DNA of 64,000 nt, from contig NZ_PYFX01000009.1 in the NCBI RefSeq assembly GCF_003020115.1, forward strand, positions 62,001-126,000, written 5' to 3'. Of the stretch, positions 15,294 through 24,038 are shown piece after piece (position 1 is the stretch's first letter; the number at the start of each line of letters is the position of its first letter). Made by a program: the position numbers and the translations under genes. The notes below the pieces were generated by a model. It ran no database searches. It was not told the DNA's origin and saw only the letters and a program-made list of their open reading frames with translations. This DNA comes from Bradyrhizobium sp. MOS002. GTDB lineage: Bacteria; Pseudomonadota; Alphaproteobacteria; Rhizobiales; Xanthobacteraceae.

Positions 15294-17558
15294 TTGAACA
15301 GTCTTGGAATGCTGCGGTCGGCCGTATTGGCGACCGCATCCGCTTTGGTTTTGCTGCCGCAGGCATCGCTTGCACAATCTCCTGCGCAGAGTGGCGCGCA
15401 GAACATTCCGTCGGTGACCGTCACCGCGCCGGAAGCGCGCCGCCGCGCCACCTCCGCCCAGCGCCGCGCGCCGCGATCATCCGAGCAGACAGCCAACCGA
15501 AGCAGACCGCAGCCGCCGCGCAATGTCGGTTTCGTCGAGACCCCGCTCGGCCCGGTGCACGGCTACGTCGCCGGCCGCAGTTCGTCCGGCACCAAGACCA
15601 ACACGCCGATCATGGAGACGCCGCAGGCGGTGTCGGTGATTGGCGCGGAGCAGATCCGCGACCAGAAGCCGAACAAGCTCGACGAGGTCCTGCGCTATAC
15701 TGCCGGTGTCCGCGCCGGGACCTTCGGCGCGGACACGCGCAACGACTGGTGGCTGATCCGCGGCTTCAAGTCCGACGACATCGGACTGTTTCTCGACGGC
15801 ATGCAGCTGTTCTACACGTCCTATGCGAGCTGGAAGCTTCAGACGCCCAACATGGAGCGCGTCGAGGTGCTGCGCGGTCCGTCGGCCGTGCTCTATGGCG
15901 GATCGAGCCCGAGCGGCATCGTCAACGTCATCAGCAAGATGCCGCCCGCGGAGCCCGTCCGTTTCATCGAGACCGGCGTCAACAATTTCGGCAACGCGTA
16001 TGTCGGCTTCGATGTCGGCGGCCCGGTCGTGACCAGCCCTGAGAACGGCAAGCTGTTCTACCGCGTCGTCGGCCAGGTCCAGAACGGCCCCACGCAGGTC
16101 AATTTCACGCCGGACAACAACTACTTCATCGCGCCGTCGGTGACCTGGAAACCGGACGCCGATACGACGTTCACGGTGCTGGCTTCAGCTTCCCGGCAGG
16201 AAACCCGCGGCATCAACTTCCTGCCCTATGAGGGCACGGTGACCAACGCTCGGTTCGGCAGGATCCCGACCAGCTTTTTCGCCGGCGATCCCAGCGTCGA
16301 CAAGTTCACGCGCGAGCAGGAGATGCTGGGCTATCAGTTCGAGCGCAATCTCACAGACGACCTGACGTTCCGGCAGAATGCGCGCTTTGCGCATGTCGAT
16401 GTGACCTATCGCGGCTACGTCGGCAACAACTGGGCCGACATCAACACGGCCAGTCTCGGTCGCTATAATTGGTATGCGAAGAACACCGCAAACCAGGCCA
16501 ATCTCGACAATCAGCTGGAGTACCGCTTCAACACCGGCGCGGTGCGGCATACGATGCTGTTCGGGGTCGATTTGAAGGGCTACCAGATCGACGACTATCA
16601 GGCTTTCAACTTCGGCACCGTGCCTTCGATCAACGTCTTCAATCCCGCCTATGGATTTGACATTCCGTTGACGGGCGCACCGTTCCGCAACTTCCAGATC
16701 ACGCAGAAGCAGGCCGGCACCTATCTTCAGGACCAGATGAAGCTCGGCAACTTCACGCTGGTGCTGAGCGGCCGCAACGATTGGGTCGAGACGACGCAGG
16801 CTGCCCGCGATAGCGGCGCCACGCTTGCCAGCCGCGACGACAGCAGGTTCAGCGGGCGCGCCGGGCTGATCTACAATTTCGACAACGGCATCGCGCCCTA
16901 TGTGTCGTACGCCACGAGTTACAACCCGATCATCGGCCTCAACGCGCAAAACCAGCTGTTCCTGCCAGAGACCGGCCAGCAGGCGGAAATCGGCGTGAAG
17001 GTCGCGCCGCGGGGATTTGACGGCTACTTCACCGCCTCGGTGTTCGACCTGAAACGCCAGAACGTGGCAACCACTGATCCTGTCGTCACGACCTTGCAGA
17101 ACCAGACCGGCGAGGTGACCTCGCGCGGCATCGAGCTCGAAGCGGTGGCGAACGCTACACGCGAGCTGAAGCTGATCGGCTCGTTCACGGCCTACCATTT
17201 GTTCAACAGCAGGGATCTGGACCCGTCGCTGGTCGGCAAGACCCCGACCAACACGCCTGAGCTTCTGGTGTCCGGCTGGGCCGACTACACCTTCAAGGAC
17301 GGGCCGCTCGCGGGGTTCGGCTTCGGCGGCGGTGTCCGCTATATCGGTTCATCGTGGGCGGATACCGCCAATACCCTCGAGGTTCCCGCGGTCGTGCTCG
17401 GCGATCTCGCGCTCCATTACGAGTGGCAGAACTGGCGCACCGCGCTGAACGTGGTCAATTTGACCGACAAGATCTACGTCGCGAGCTGCGCGGCGGCGTC
17501 ATCCTGCTTCTACGGCGACCGCCGGCGCGTCACCGCCAGCGTCTCCTACAAATGGTGA
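15294..17558 (+). CDS. TonB-dependent siderophore receptor
   Basis: A 754-residue outer-membrane receptor. A signal peptide ends at ASLAQ. A TonB-box-like SVTVTAPE follows, then an Arg/Pro-rich linker (about residues 47-80). The plug domain carries TPQAVSVIGAEQIRDQKPN and MERVEVLRGPSAVLYGGSSP, the FhuA/FpvA-type siderophore-receptor signature. The beta-barrel ends in SYKW with the expected aromatic terminus. The first start codon is TTG at 15294 with GGGG seven bases upstream; an ATG at 15309 is an alternative and still gives a full signal peptide. No siderophore genes or ABC importer lie next to it, so the ligand is unknown. Iron regulation is expected, but I see no clear Irr or Fur box. Confidence 0.93.
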   Translation: MNSLGMLRSAVLATASALVLLPQASLAQSPAQSGAQNIPSVTVTAPEARRRATSAQRRAPRSSEQTANRSRPQPPRNVGFVETPLGPVHGYVAGRSSSGTKTNTPIMETPQAVSVIGAEQIRDQKPNKLDEVLRYTAGVRAGTFGADTRNDWWLIRGFKSDDIGLFLDGMQLFYTSYASWKLQTPNMERVEVLRGPSAVLYGGSSPSGIVNVISKMPPAEPVRFIETGVNNFGNAYVGFDVGGPVVTSPENGKLFYRVVGQVQNGPTQVNFTPDNNYFIAPSVTWKPDADTTFTVLASASRQETRGINFLPYEGTVTNARFGRIPTSFFAGDPSVDKFTREQEMLGYQFERNLTDDLTFRQNARFAHVDVTYRGYVGNNWADINTASLGRYNWYAKNTANQANLDNQLEYRFNTGAVRHTMLFGVDLKGYQIDDYQAFNFGTVPSINVFNPAYGFDIPLTGAPFRNFQITQKQAGTYLQDQMKLGNFTLVLSGRNDWVETTQAARDSGATLASRDDSRFSGRAGLIYNFDNGIAPYVSYATSYNPIIGLNAQNQLFLPETGQQAEIGVKVAPRGFDGYFTASVFDLKRQNVATTDPVVTTLQNQTGEVTSRGIELEAVANATRELKLIGSFTAYHLFNSRDLDPSLVGKTPTNTPELLVSGWADYTFKDGPLAGFGFGGGVRYIGSSWADTANTLEVPAVVLGDLALHYEWQNWRTALNVVNLTDKIYVASCAAASSCFYGDRRRVTASVSYKW

Positions 17559-18131
17559 GGCAAATGACGAGAACAGGCGAGGGAAGGCCATCGTGAGAGC
17601 CTGACCGGCTCGTCACCGGCTTCCACCACGAGATCGATGAGCTTGCGGGCCATGCCCCCCGGCCCGAAGCTCATGCGAGCGCGGCGCGTGACGACCAAGC
17701 CACGTCGCCGCCGCGCTCGCCACCGATTTCCGCGGCAGCGGAGGCGGGCGCCGCCCGCCCGACGCATTCGCCAGACGGGCCCGGGTCCGATCGTGATGCA
17801 TGGCTCCGGGATGGCCCGCCCGATCGTGGGCGCGCCTGGTCCTCGTTGTCATCTGGACTTTGCTGCGTCGCGGCCTAGATAATGTGAGCCTTCCCAACAA
17901 CGGACGTCACGGCCCAGCGGGTGTGGACTGATCGAGGCGCCCTTGCTGGCGCTGTCGATCTGCTCCATACCAGCCGCGGGGTGATTCCGGGATTTCCACC
18001 GTTCTGAGGGCGACAAAGGGCCTAAAAAGAGCGTGTCTTGCGCCCATTGGTGCACTGCGCTAAGGCTCAGAACAATTCCAAACTGGACGAATCCGTGGCT
18101 GTCCCGAGGCTGCGGGAAAAAGGGCTCGTCA
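17559..18131. other. 573-bp intergenic region before nuoA
   Basis: No convincing gene. Minus-strand frames at 17546-17767 and 17613-17900 are Arg-rich and lack ribosome sites. The right part should hold the nuo promoter. An 8-bp inverted repeat, GTTCTGAG (18001-18008) and CTCAGAAC (18066-18073), brackets 57 bases just upstream of nuoA. Confidence 0.5.
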
Positions 18132-18497
18132 ATGAGCGGCATTCTGCAGAACTACCTTCCACTCGTCGTCTTCATAGGGGTCGCGGGCCTCATTGGCCTG
18201 GTGCTGCTGATCGCGCCGTTCATCGTGGCGTTCCAGCAGCCGGACCCGGAAAAGCTGTCGGCGTATGAGTGCGGTTTCAACGCCTTCGACGACGCCCGCA
18301 TGAAGTTCGACGTCCGCTTCTATCTGGTCGCCATCCTCTTCATCATCTTCGACCTCGAGGTGGCGTTCCTGTTTCCCTGGGCGGTGGCGTTCGGCAAGCT
18401 TGGCGCGACCGGCTTCTGGTCCATGGTGGTGTTCCTTGGCGTGCTGACGGTCGGGTTCGCCTATGAATGGAAGAAAGGCGCACTGGAATGGGATTGA
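18132..18497 (+). CDS. nuoA: NADH-quinone oxidoreductase subunit A
   Basis: A 121-residue membrane subunit of Complex I with three transmembrane helices (about residues 9-32, 63-84 and 91-113). The conserved loop YECGFNAFDDARMKFDVRFY contains the Cys and acidic residues near the quinone entry site. It is the first gene of the nuo operon. The ATG at 18132 was chosen because the family starts here; a longer open frame upstream is not conserved. It overlaps nuoB by 10 nt. Confidence 0.98.
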   Translation: MSGILQNYLPLVVFIGVAGLIGLVLLIAPFIVAFQQPDPEKLSAYECGFNAFDDARMKFDVRFYLVAILFIIFDLEVAFLFPWAVAFGKLGATGFWSMVVFLGVLTVGFAYEWKKGALEWD

Positions 18498-19075
18498 ACC
18501 CTACGTCGTCCGCCGGTCCGGTTCTCGCGCCGGCCCCCAAGGGCATCCTGGACCCGTCGACCGGCAAGCCGGTCGGGGCCAATGATCCGTTCTTCCTCGA
18601 GGTCAATTCGGAACTGTCCGACAAGGGCTTCTTCGTCGCCGCGACCGACGACCTCATCACCTGGGCGCGTACCGGTTCGCTGATGTGGATGACCTTCGGT
18701 CTCGCCTGCTGCGCGGTCGAGATGATGCAGGTGTCGATGCCGCGTTACGACGTCGAGCGCTTCGGCTTCGCGCCGCGCGCCTCGCCGCGTCAGTCGGACG
18801 TGATGATCGTCGCGGGGACCCTGACCAACAAGATGGCGCCTGCGCTGCGCAAGGTCTACGACCAGATGCCCGAGCCGCGTTACGTCATCTCGATGGGCTC
18901 CTGCGCCAACGGCGGCGGCTATTATCACTATTCCTACTCGGTCGTGCGCGGTTGCGATCGTATCGTGCCGATCGACATCTACGTGCCGGGCTGCCCGCCC
19001 ACGGCGGAAGCGCTGCTCTACGGCGTGCTGCTGCTGCAGAAGAAGATCCGCCGCACCGGCACCATCGAACGCTAA
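18488..19075 (+). CDS. nuoB: NADH-quinone oxidoreductase subunit B
   Basis: A 195-residue peripheral-arm subunit that binds the terminal iron-sulfur cluster N2, which hands electrons to quinone. The ligands are visible in GLACCAVEMMQ (the adjacent Cys pair), SMGSCANGGGYYHYSYS, and VPGCPPTAEALLYG. About 30 Pro/Ala-rich residues precede the conserved core, as in other alphaproteobacterial NuoB proteins. The start overlaps the nuoA stop (ATGGGATTGA), indicating translational coupling. Confidence 0.98.
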   Translation: MGLNPTSSAGPVLAPAPKGILDPSTGKPVGANDPFFLEVNSELSDKGFFVAATDDLITWARTGSLMWMTFGLACCAVEMMQVSMPRYDVERFGFAPRASPRQSDVMIVAGTLTNKMAPALRKVYDQMPEPRYVISMGSCANGGGYYHYSYSVVRGCDRIVPIDIYVPGCPPTAEALLYGVLLLQKKIRRTGTIER

Positions 19076-19086
19076 GGTTTTACGTC

Positions 19087-19701
19087 ATGGACGACGCCAA
19101 GCTCGACGCCCTGGGGCAGACGATCGTTAGCGCGCTTCCGGGCGCCGCCATCGGTCATTCGGTGGCCTTCAACCAGCTCACGGTCGATGTCGAGGTCGGC
19201 AAAATCGTCGAGGTGGTCAAGTACCTCCGCGACGACCCGAACTGCCGTTTCATCAATTTCACCGACATCACGGCGGCGGACTATCCCTCGCGCGAGAAGC
19301 GCTTCGACGTGATCTATCACTTCCTGTCACCGACCCTGAACGCCCGGATCCGGCTCAAGGCCCAGGCCGACGAGACCACGCAGGTGCCGTCGCTGATCGA
19401 GGTGTTCCCCGGCGCCGACTGGTTCGAGCGCGAGGCCTACGACCTCTATGGCGTGATCTTCGTCGGCCATCCCGACATGCGCCGCCTCCTGACCGATTAC
19501 GGCTTCGAGGGTCATCCGCTGCGCAAGGATTTCCCGACCACCGGCTTCCTCGAGGTCCGCTACGACGACCAGGAGAAGCGGGTGGTGTACGAGCCGGTCA
19601 GGCTCAACCAGGAATTCCGCAAGTTCGACTTTTTGTCCCCGTGGGAGGGCGCCGACTATCCGGTCCTTCCGGGCGATGAAAAAGCAGGGCCGAAGGTCTG
19701 A
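19087..19701 (+). CDS. nuoC: NADH-quinone oxidoreductase subunit C
   Basis: A 204-residue peripheral-arm subunit (30-kDa family). The signature EVFPGADWFEREAYDLYGV followed by HPDMRRLLTDYGFEGHPLRK is intact. NuoC and NuoD are separate genes here, the mitochondrial-type arrangement, rather than fused as in Escherichia coli. It lies 11 nt after nuoB and 2 nt before nuoD. Confidence 0.98.
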   Translation: MDDAKLDALGQTIVSALPGAAIGHSVAFNQLTVDVEVGKIVEVVKYLRDDPNCRFINFTDITAADYPSREKRFDVIYHFLSPTLNARIRLKAQADETTQVPSLIEVFPGADWFEREAYDLYGVIFVGHPDMRRLLTDYGFEGHPLRKDFPTTGFLEVRYDDQEKRVVYEPVRLNQEFRKFDFLSPWEGADYPVLPGDEKAGPKV

Positions 19702-19703
19702 TC

Positions 19704-20900
19704 ATGAACGAGCAACCCGAACAGCTTCGCAACTTTACGATCAACTTCGGTCCGCAGCATCCGGCCGCGCACGGTGTGCTGCGCCTGGTGCTGGAGCTTG
19801 ACGGCGAAGTCGTCGCCCGCGTCGATCCGCATATCGGCCTGCTTCACCGCGGCACCGAAAAGCTGATCGAGCAGAAGACCTATCTGCAGGCGATCCCGTA
19901 TTTCGACCGCCTCGACTACGTCGCGCCGATGAACCAGGAGCATGCCTTCTGCATGGCTGCAGAAAAGCTGCTCGGGATCGAGGTGCCGCGCCGCGCGCAG
20001 CTGATCCGCGTGCTCTATTGCGAGATCGGCCGCATCCTGTCGCATTTGCTCAACGTCACCACGCAGGCGATGGACGTCGGCGCGCTGACCCCGCCGCTGT
20101 GGGGTTTTGAAGAGCGCGAAAAGCTGATGGTGTTCTACGAGCGCGCTTCCGGCAGCCGCATGCACGCAGCGTACTTCCGCGTCGGCGGCGTGCATCAGGA
20201 CCTGCCGCAGAAGCTGGTCGACGATATCGATGCCTGGTGCGATCCGTTCCTGAAAGTGGTCGAAGATCTCGACCGGCTGCTCACCGCCAACCGCATCTTC
20301 AAGCAGCGCAACGTCGACATCGGCGTGGTGTCGCTGAAGGAAGCCTGGGAGTGGGGCTTCTCCGGCGTGATGGTGCGCGGTTCGGGCGCGGCCTGGGATC
20401 TGCGCAAGTCGCAGCCCTATGAATGCTACGCCGAGATGGATTTCGACATCCCGATCGGCAAGAACGGCGATTGCTACGACCGCTATCTGATCCGCATGGA
20501 AGAGATGCGCCAGTCCGTGCGCATCATGAAGCAGTGCATCCAGAAGTTGAACGCAGCCGACGGGAAGGGCCCCGTCGTCGTCGAAGACAACAAGGTCGCG
20601 CCGCCGCGCCGTGGCGAGATGAAGCGCTCGATGGAAGCGCTGATCCATCACTTCAAGCTCTACACCGAAGGCGTCCACGTGCCGGCCGGCGAGGTCTATG
20701 CCGCGGTCGAGGCGCCGAAGGGCGAGTTCGGCGTCTTTCTCATCTCGGACGGCACCAACAAGCCCTACAAGTGCAAGATCCGCGCGCCCGGCTTTGCGCA
20801 TCTCCAGGCCATGGACCACATCTGCCGCGGCCATCTGCTCGCCGACGTCTCGGCGATCCTCGGCTCGCTCGACATCGTGTTCGGAGAGGTCGATCGGTGA
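19704..20900 (+). CDS. nuoD: NADH-quinone oxidoreductase subunit D
   Basis: A 398-residue subunit of the 49-kDa family that forms the quinone-reduction pocket with NuoB. FGPQHPAAHGVLRLVLELDG carries the conserved pocket His pair region, and FCMAAEKLLGIEVP and the C-terminal HICRGHLLADVSAILGSLDIVFGEVDR are full length. The stop codon overlaps the ATG of an FkbM methyltransferase gene rather than nuoE, which is unusual for this operon. Confidence 0.98.
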   Translation: MNEQPEQLRNFTINFGPQHPAAHGVLRLVLELDGEVVARVDPHIGLLHRGTEKLIEQKTYLQAIPYFDRLDYVAPMNQEHAFCMAAEKLLGIEVPRRAQLIRVLYCEIGRILSHLLNVTTQAMDVGALTPPLWGFEEREKLMVFYERASGSRMHAAYFRVGGVHQDLPQKLVDDIDAWCDPFLKVVEDLDRLLTANRIFKQRNVDIGVVSLKEAWEWGFSGVMVRGSGAAWDLRKSQPYECYAEMDFDIPIGKNGDCYDRYLIRMEEMRQSVRIMKQCIQKLNAADGKGPVVVEDNKVAPPRRGEMKRSMEALIHHFKLYTEGVHVPAGEVYAAVEAPKGEFGVFLISDGTNKPYKCKIRAPGFAHLQAMDHICRGHLLADVSAILGSLDIVFGEVDR

Positions 20901-21862
20901 TGGCGCAGGCGCCGATCCAGTTTGACCGTGCCTCGGGGGCCCTTGAAGGGGCCAACCTGTGGGAGCGGACGGCTGCCTTGGCGCTGGTGACGGGATCGAA
21001 GATCTCCTCGCACTTCTCCCATATGGGCTACATCGCCTGCGCCAATCTGCTGCGCAAGACGCTGCCCGAGCGCAACATCGCGATCAAGCTCAACCCCGAC
21101 GCCGTATTCGAATTCCCGTATGGCGACGGCTATTGGAGCAAGCTGCTCAACCGGTCCTACAATTACGAGGACGAGCTGGAGCTGTTGTTCGCCGACTCCA
21201 TCGACGTCGACTACACGCTGCTCGATTGCGGCGCGAATTACGGCTATTGGTCGGTGCTGGTGTCGAGCAAGCCGTTCGGCTCGCACAAGGCGATCGCGAT
21301 CGAGCCGTCGGGGCAGAACCATCCGAAGCTCGCCAACAACGCCCGCATCAACGGCAGCCGCTTCGAGACCATGAAATGCGCGATCGGCGCGGCCCGTGGC
21401 ACCGCGCGTCTATCAGGCACCAAGCACGAGGCCTTCAGCATCGCCGGCGATGCGTCGATGGGCGGCGAGGACGTGCCGGTCATCGCGCTCGATAATCTCA
21501 TCGACGACGGCAAGATCGCCGCGAGCGGCAAGTACCTGATCAAGCTCGACGTCGAGGGCGTCGAGATCGAGGCGATCAAGGGCGGCGCCCGGCTGCTCCA
21601 GGCCGACAGCGTCATCATGTGCGAGGAGCACGGCAGCGACCGCTCGCATGCGGTCTCGCGCTACATCCTCGAACACACCCCGCTGAAGCTGATCGTCTAC
21701 GATCCCAGCACAAGGCGTATGGAGACGGTGACCGAGCTGTCGATCCTCGACCGCATCAAGGTCTCGACCCACGTTGGCTACAATGTTTTCGGCACCGCAA
21801 GCGCATTCTGGCAGGACAGGATCAATGCCCTGAATGCGAAAACCGCGCGCCGCATGCAGTGA
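20900..21862 (+). CDS. FkbM-family methyltransferase inside the nuo operon
   Basis: A 320-residue SAM-dependent methyltransferase. Motif I is LLDCGANYGYWSVLVSS, followed by the acidic strand AIAIEPSGQNHPKL. The FkbM hallmark is LIKLDVEGVEIEAIKGGARL. The N-terminal 90 residues are family-variable. Its ATG overlaps the nuoD stop (TGATG) and it ends 12 nt before nuoE, so it must be transcribed, and probably translated, with Complex I. No known Complex I subunit or assembly factor in bacteria is an FkbM protein. It may modify a Complex I subunit, a glycan or a quinone-related compound, or be an accidental insertion; the substrate is unknown. Confidence 0.9.
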   Translation: MAQAPIQFDRASGALEGANLWERTAALALVTGSKISSHFSHMGYIACANLLRKTLPERNIAIKLNPDAVFEFPYGDGYWSKLLNRSYNYEDELELLFADSIDVDYTLLDCGANYGYWSVLVSSKPFGSHKAIAIEPSGQNHPKLANNARINGSRFETMKCAIGAARGTARLSGTKHEAFSIAGDASMGGEDVPVIALDNLIDDGKIAASGKYLIKLDVEGVEIEAIKGGARLLQADSVIMCEEHGSDRSHAVSRYILEHTPLKLIVYDPSTRRMETVTELSILDRIKVSTHVGYNVFGTASAFWQDRINALNAKTARRMQ

Positions 21863-21874
21863 GAGATTGAAGAG

Positions 21875-22486
21875 ATGTCCGTTCGCCGATTAGCACCGAA
21901 GGAAGTCCAGCCCGCGAGCTTTGCGTTCACGGAGGAGAACCTCGCGTTTGCCAAGCAGCAGATCGCGAAATATCCGGCCGGGCGCCAGGCTTCGGCCGTC
22001 ATCGCCATTCTTTGGCGCGTTCAGGAACAGCACGACGGCTGGGTCTCGGAGGCCGCGATCCGCGCTGTCGCCGACATGCTCGACATGCCCTATATCCGCG
22101 TGCTCGAGGTCGCGACCTTCTACACGATGTTCCAGCTGGCCCCGGTCGGCAAGAAGGCTCACGTCCAGGTCTGCGGCACCACGCCGTGCCGCCTGCGCGG
22201 CGCCGAGGATCTGATCCACGTCTGCGAGCACCGTATCCATCACGAGCCCTTCCATCTCTCCAAGGACGGCAATTTCAGCTGGGAAGAGGTGGAGTGCCTC
22301 GGTGCCTGCGTGAACGCGCCGATGGTGCTGATCGGCAAGGACACCTATGAGGATCTGACCAAGGAAAGCTTCGGCAAGGTGCTCGATGGCTTTGCTTCGG
22401 GCAATCCGCCCAAGCCCGGTCCGCAGAACGGCCGCCAGTTCTCGGCGCCGACCGGTGGGCCGACCACGCTGAAGGAGATCACCTGA
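21875..22486 (+). CDS. nuoE: NADH-quinone oxidoreductase subunit E
   Basis: A 203-residue subunit of the 24-kDa family holding the [2Fe-2S] cluster N1a. The four Cys ligands lie in QVCGTTPCRLRGAEDL and VECLGACVNAPMVLI. The N-terminal helical bundle (RQASAVIAILWRVQEQHDGW) is typical. The C-terminus has a Pro/Gly-rich tail (NPPKPGPQNGRQFSAPTGG) of about 30 residues, common in alphaproteobacteria. The stop overlaps the ATG of the next small gene. Confidence 0.97.
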   Translation: MSVRRLAPKEVQPASFAFTEENLAFAKQQIAKYPAGRQASAVIAILWRVQEQHDGWVSEAAIRAVADMLDMPYIRVLEVATFYTMFQLAPVGKKAHVQVCGTTPCRLRGAEDLIHVCEHRIHHEPFHLSKDGNFSWEEVECLGACVNAPMVLIGKDTYEDLTKESFGKVLDGFASGNPPKPGPQNGRQFSAPTGGPTTLKEIT

Positions 22487-22692
22487 TGCGTGATCTTTCG
22501 TCGCCGCCAGTTGAAGGGAGCAGTGTTGTGAAGAAGTGGGGCTTCGTCGCAATGCATTCCGCCGTAGCGGCCACATTCATTTTCCTGCTTCAGCGCTTCG
22601 CCCTGAACGCGTCGCTGGAATCCAGTCTGCTCTGGGCGCTGACCTTCGCCGTCTGCGCCGCCGGGCTTGCCTACAAGCAAGCCAACCGTTGA
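22486..22692 (+). CDS. Small membrane protein between nuoE and nuoF
   Basis: A 68-residue protein with two hydrophobic segments (FVAMHSAVAATFIFLLQRF, about residues 20-38, and LLWALTFAVCAAGLAY, about 48-63) and a basic end. The ATG overlaps the nuoE stop and has AAGGAG eight bases upstream. A GTG at 22528 with GGGAG is an alternative start that would remove 14 residues. It is not one of the 14 core subunits. Position makes an accessory Complex I subunit or assembly peptide plausible, but that is inference; no family was recognised. Confidence 0.8.
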   Translation: MRDLSSPPVEGSSVVKKWGFVAMHSAVAATFIFLLQRFALNASLESSLLWALTFAVCAAGLAYKQANR

Positions 22693-22707
22693 TCGGAAAG
22701 CACTGAC

Positions 22708-24033
<1,326 letters not shown>

Positions 24034-24038
24034 AGACA

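Noticed and set aside
17546..17900. Minus-strand gene or pseudogene after the TonB receptor
   Set aside because: One short segment looks protein-like (ARKLIDLVVEAGDEPV) but the frame is Arg-rich, partly overlaps the receptor end, lacks a ribosome site and matches nothing I recognise.
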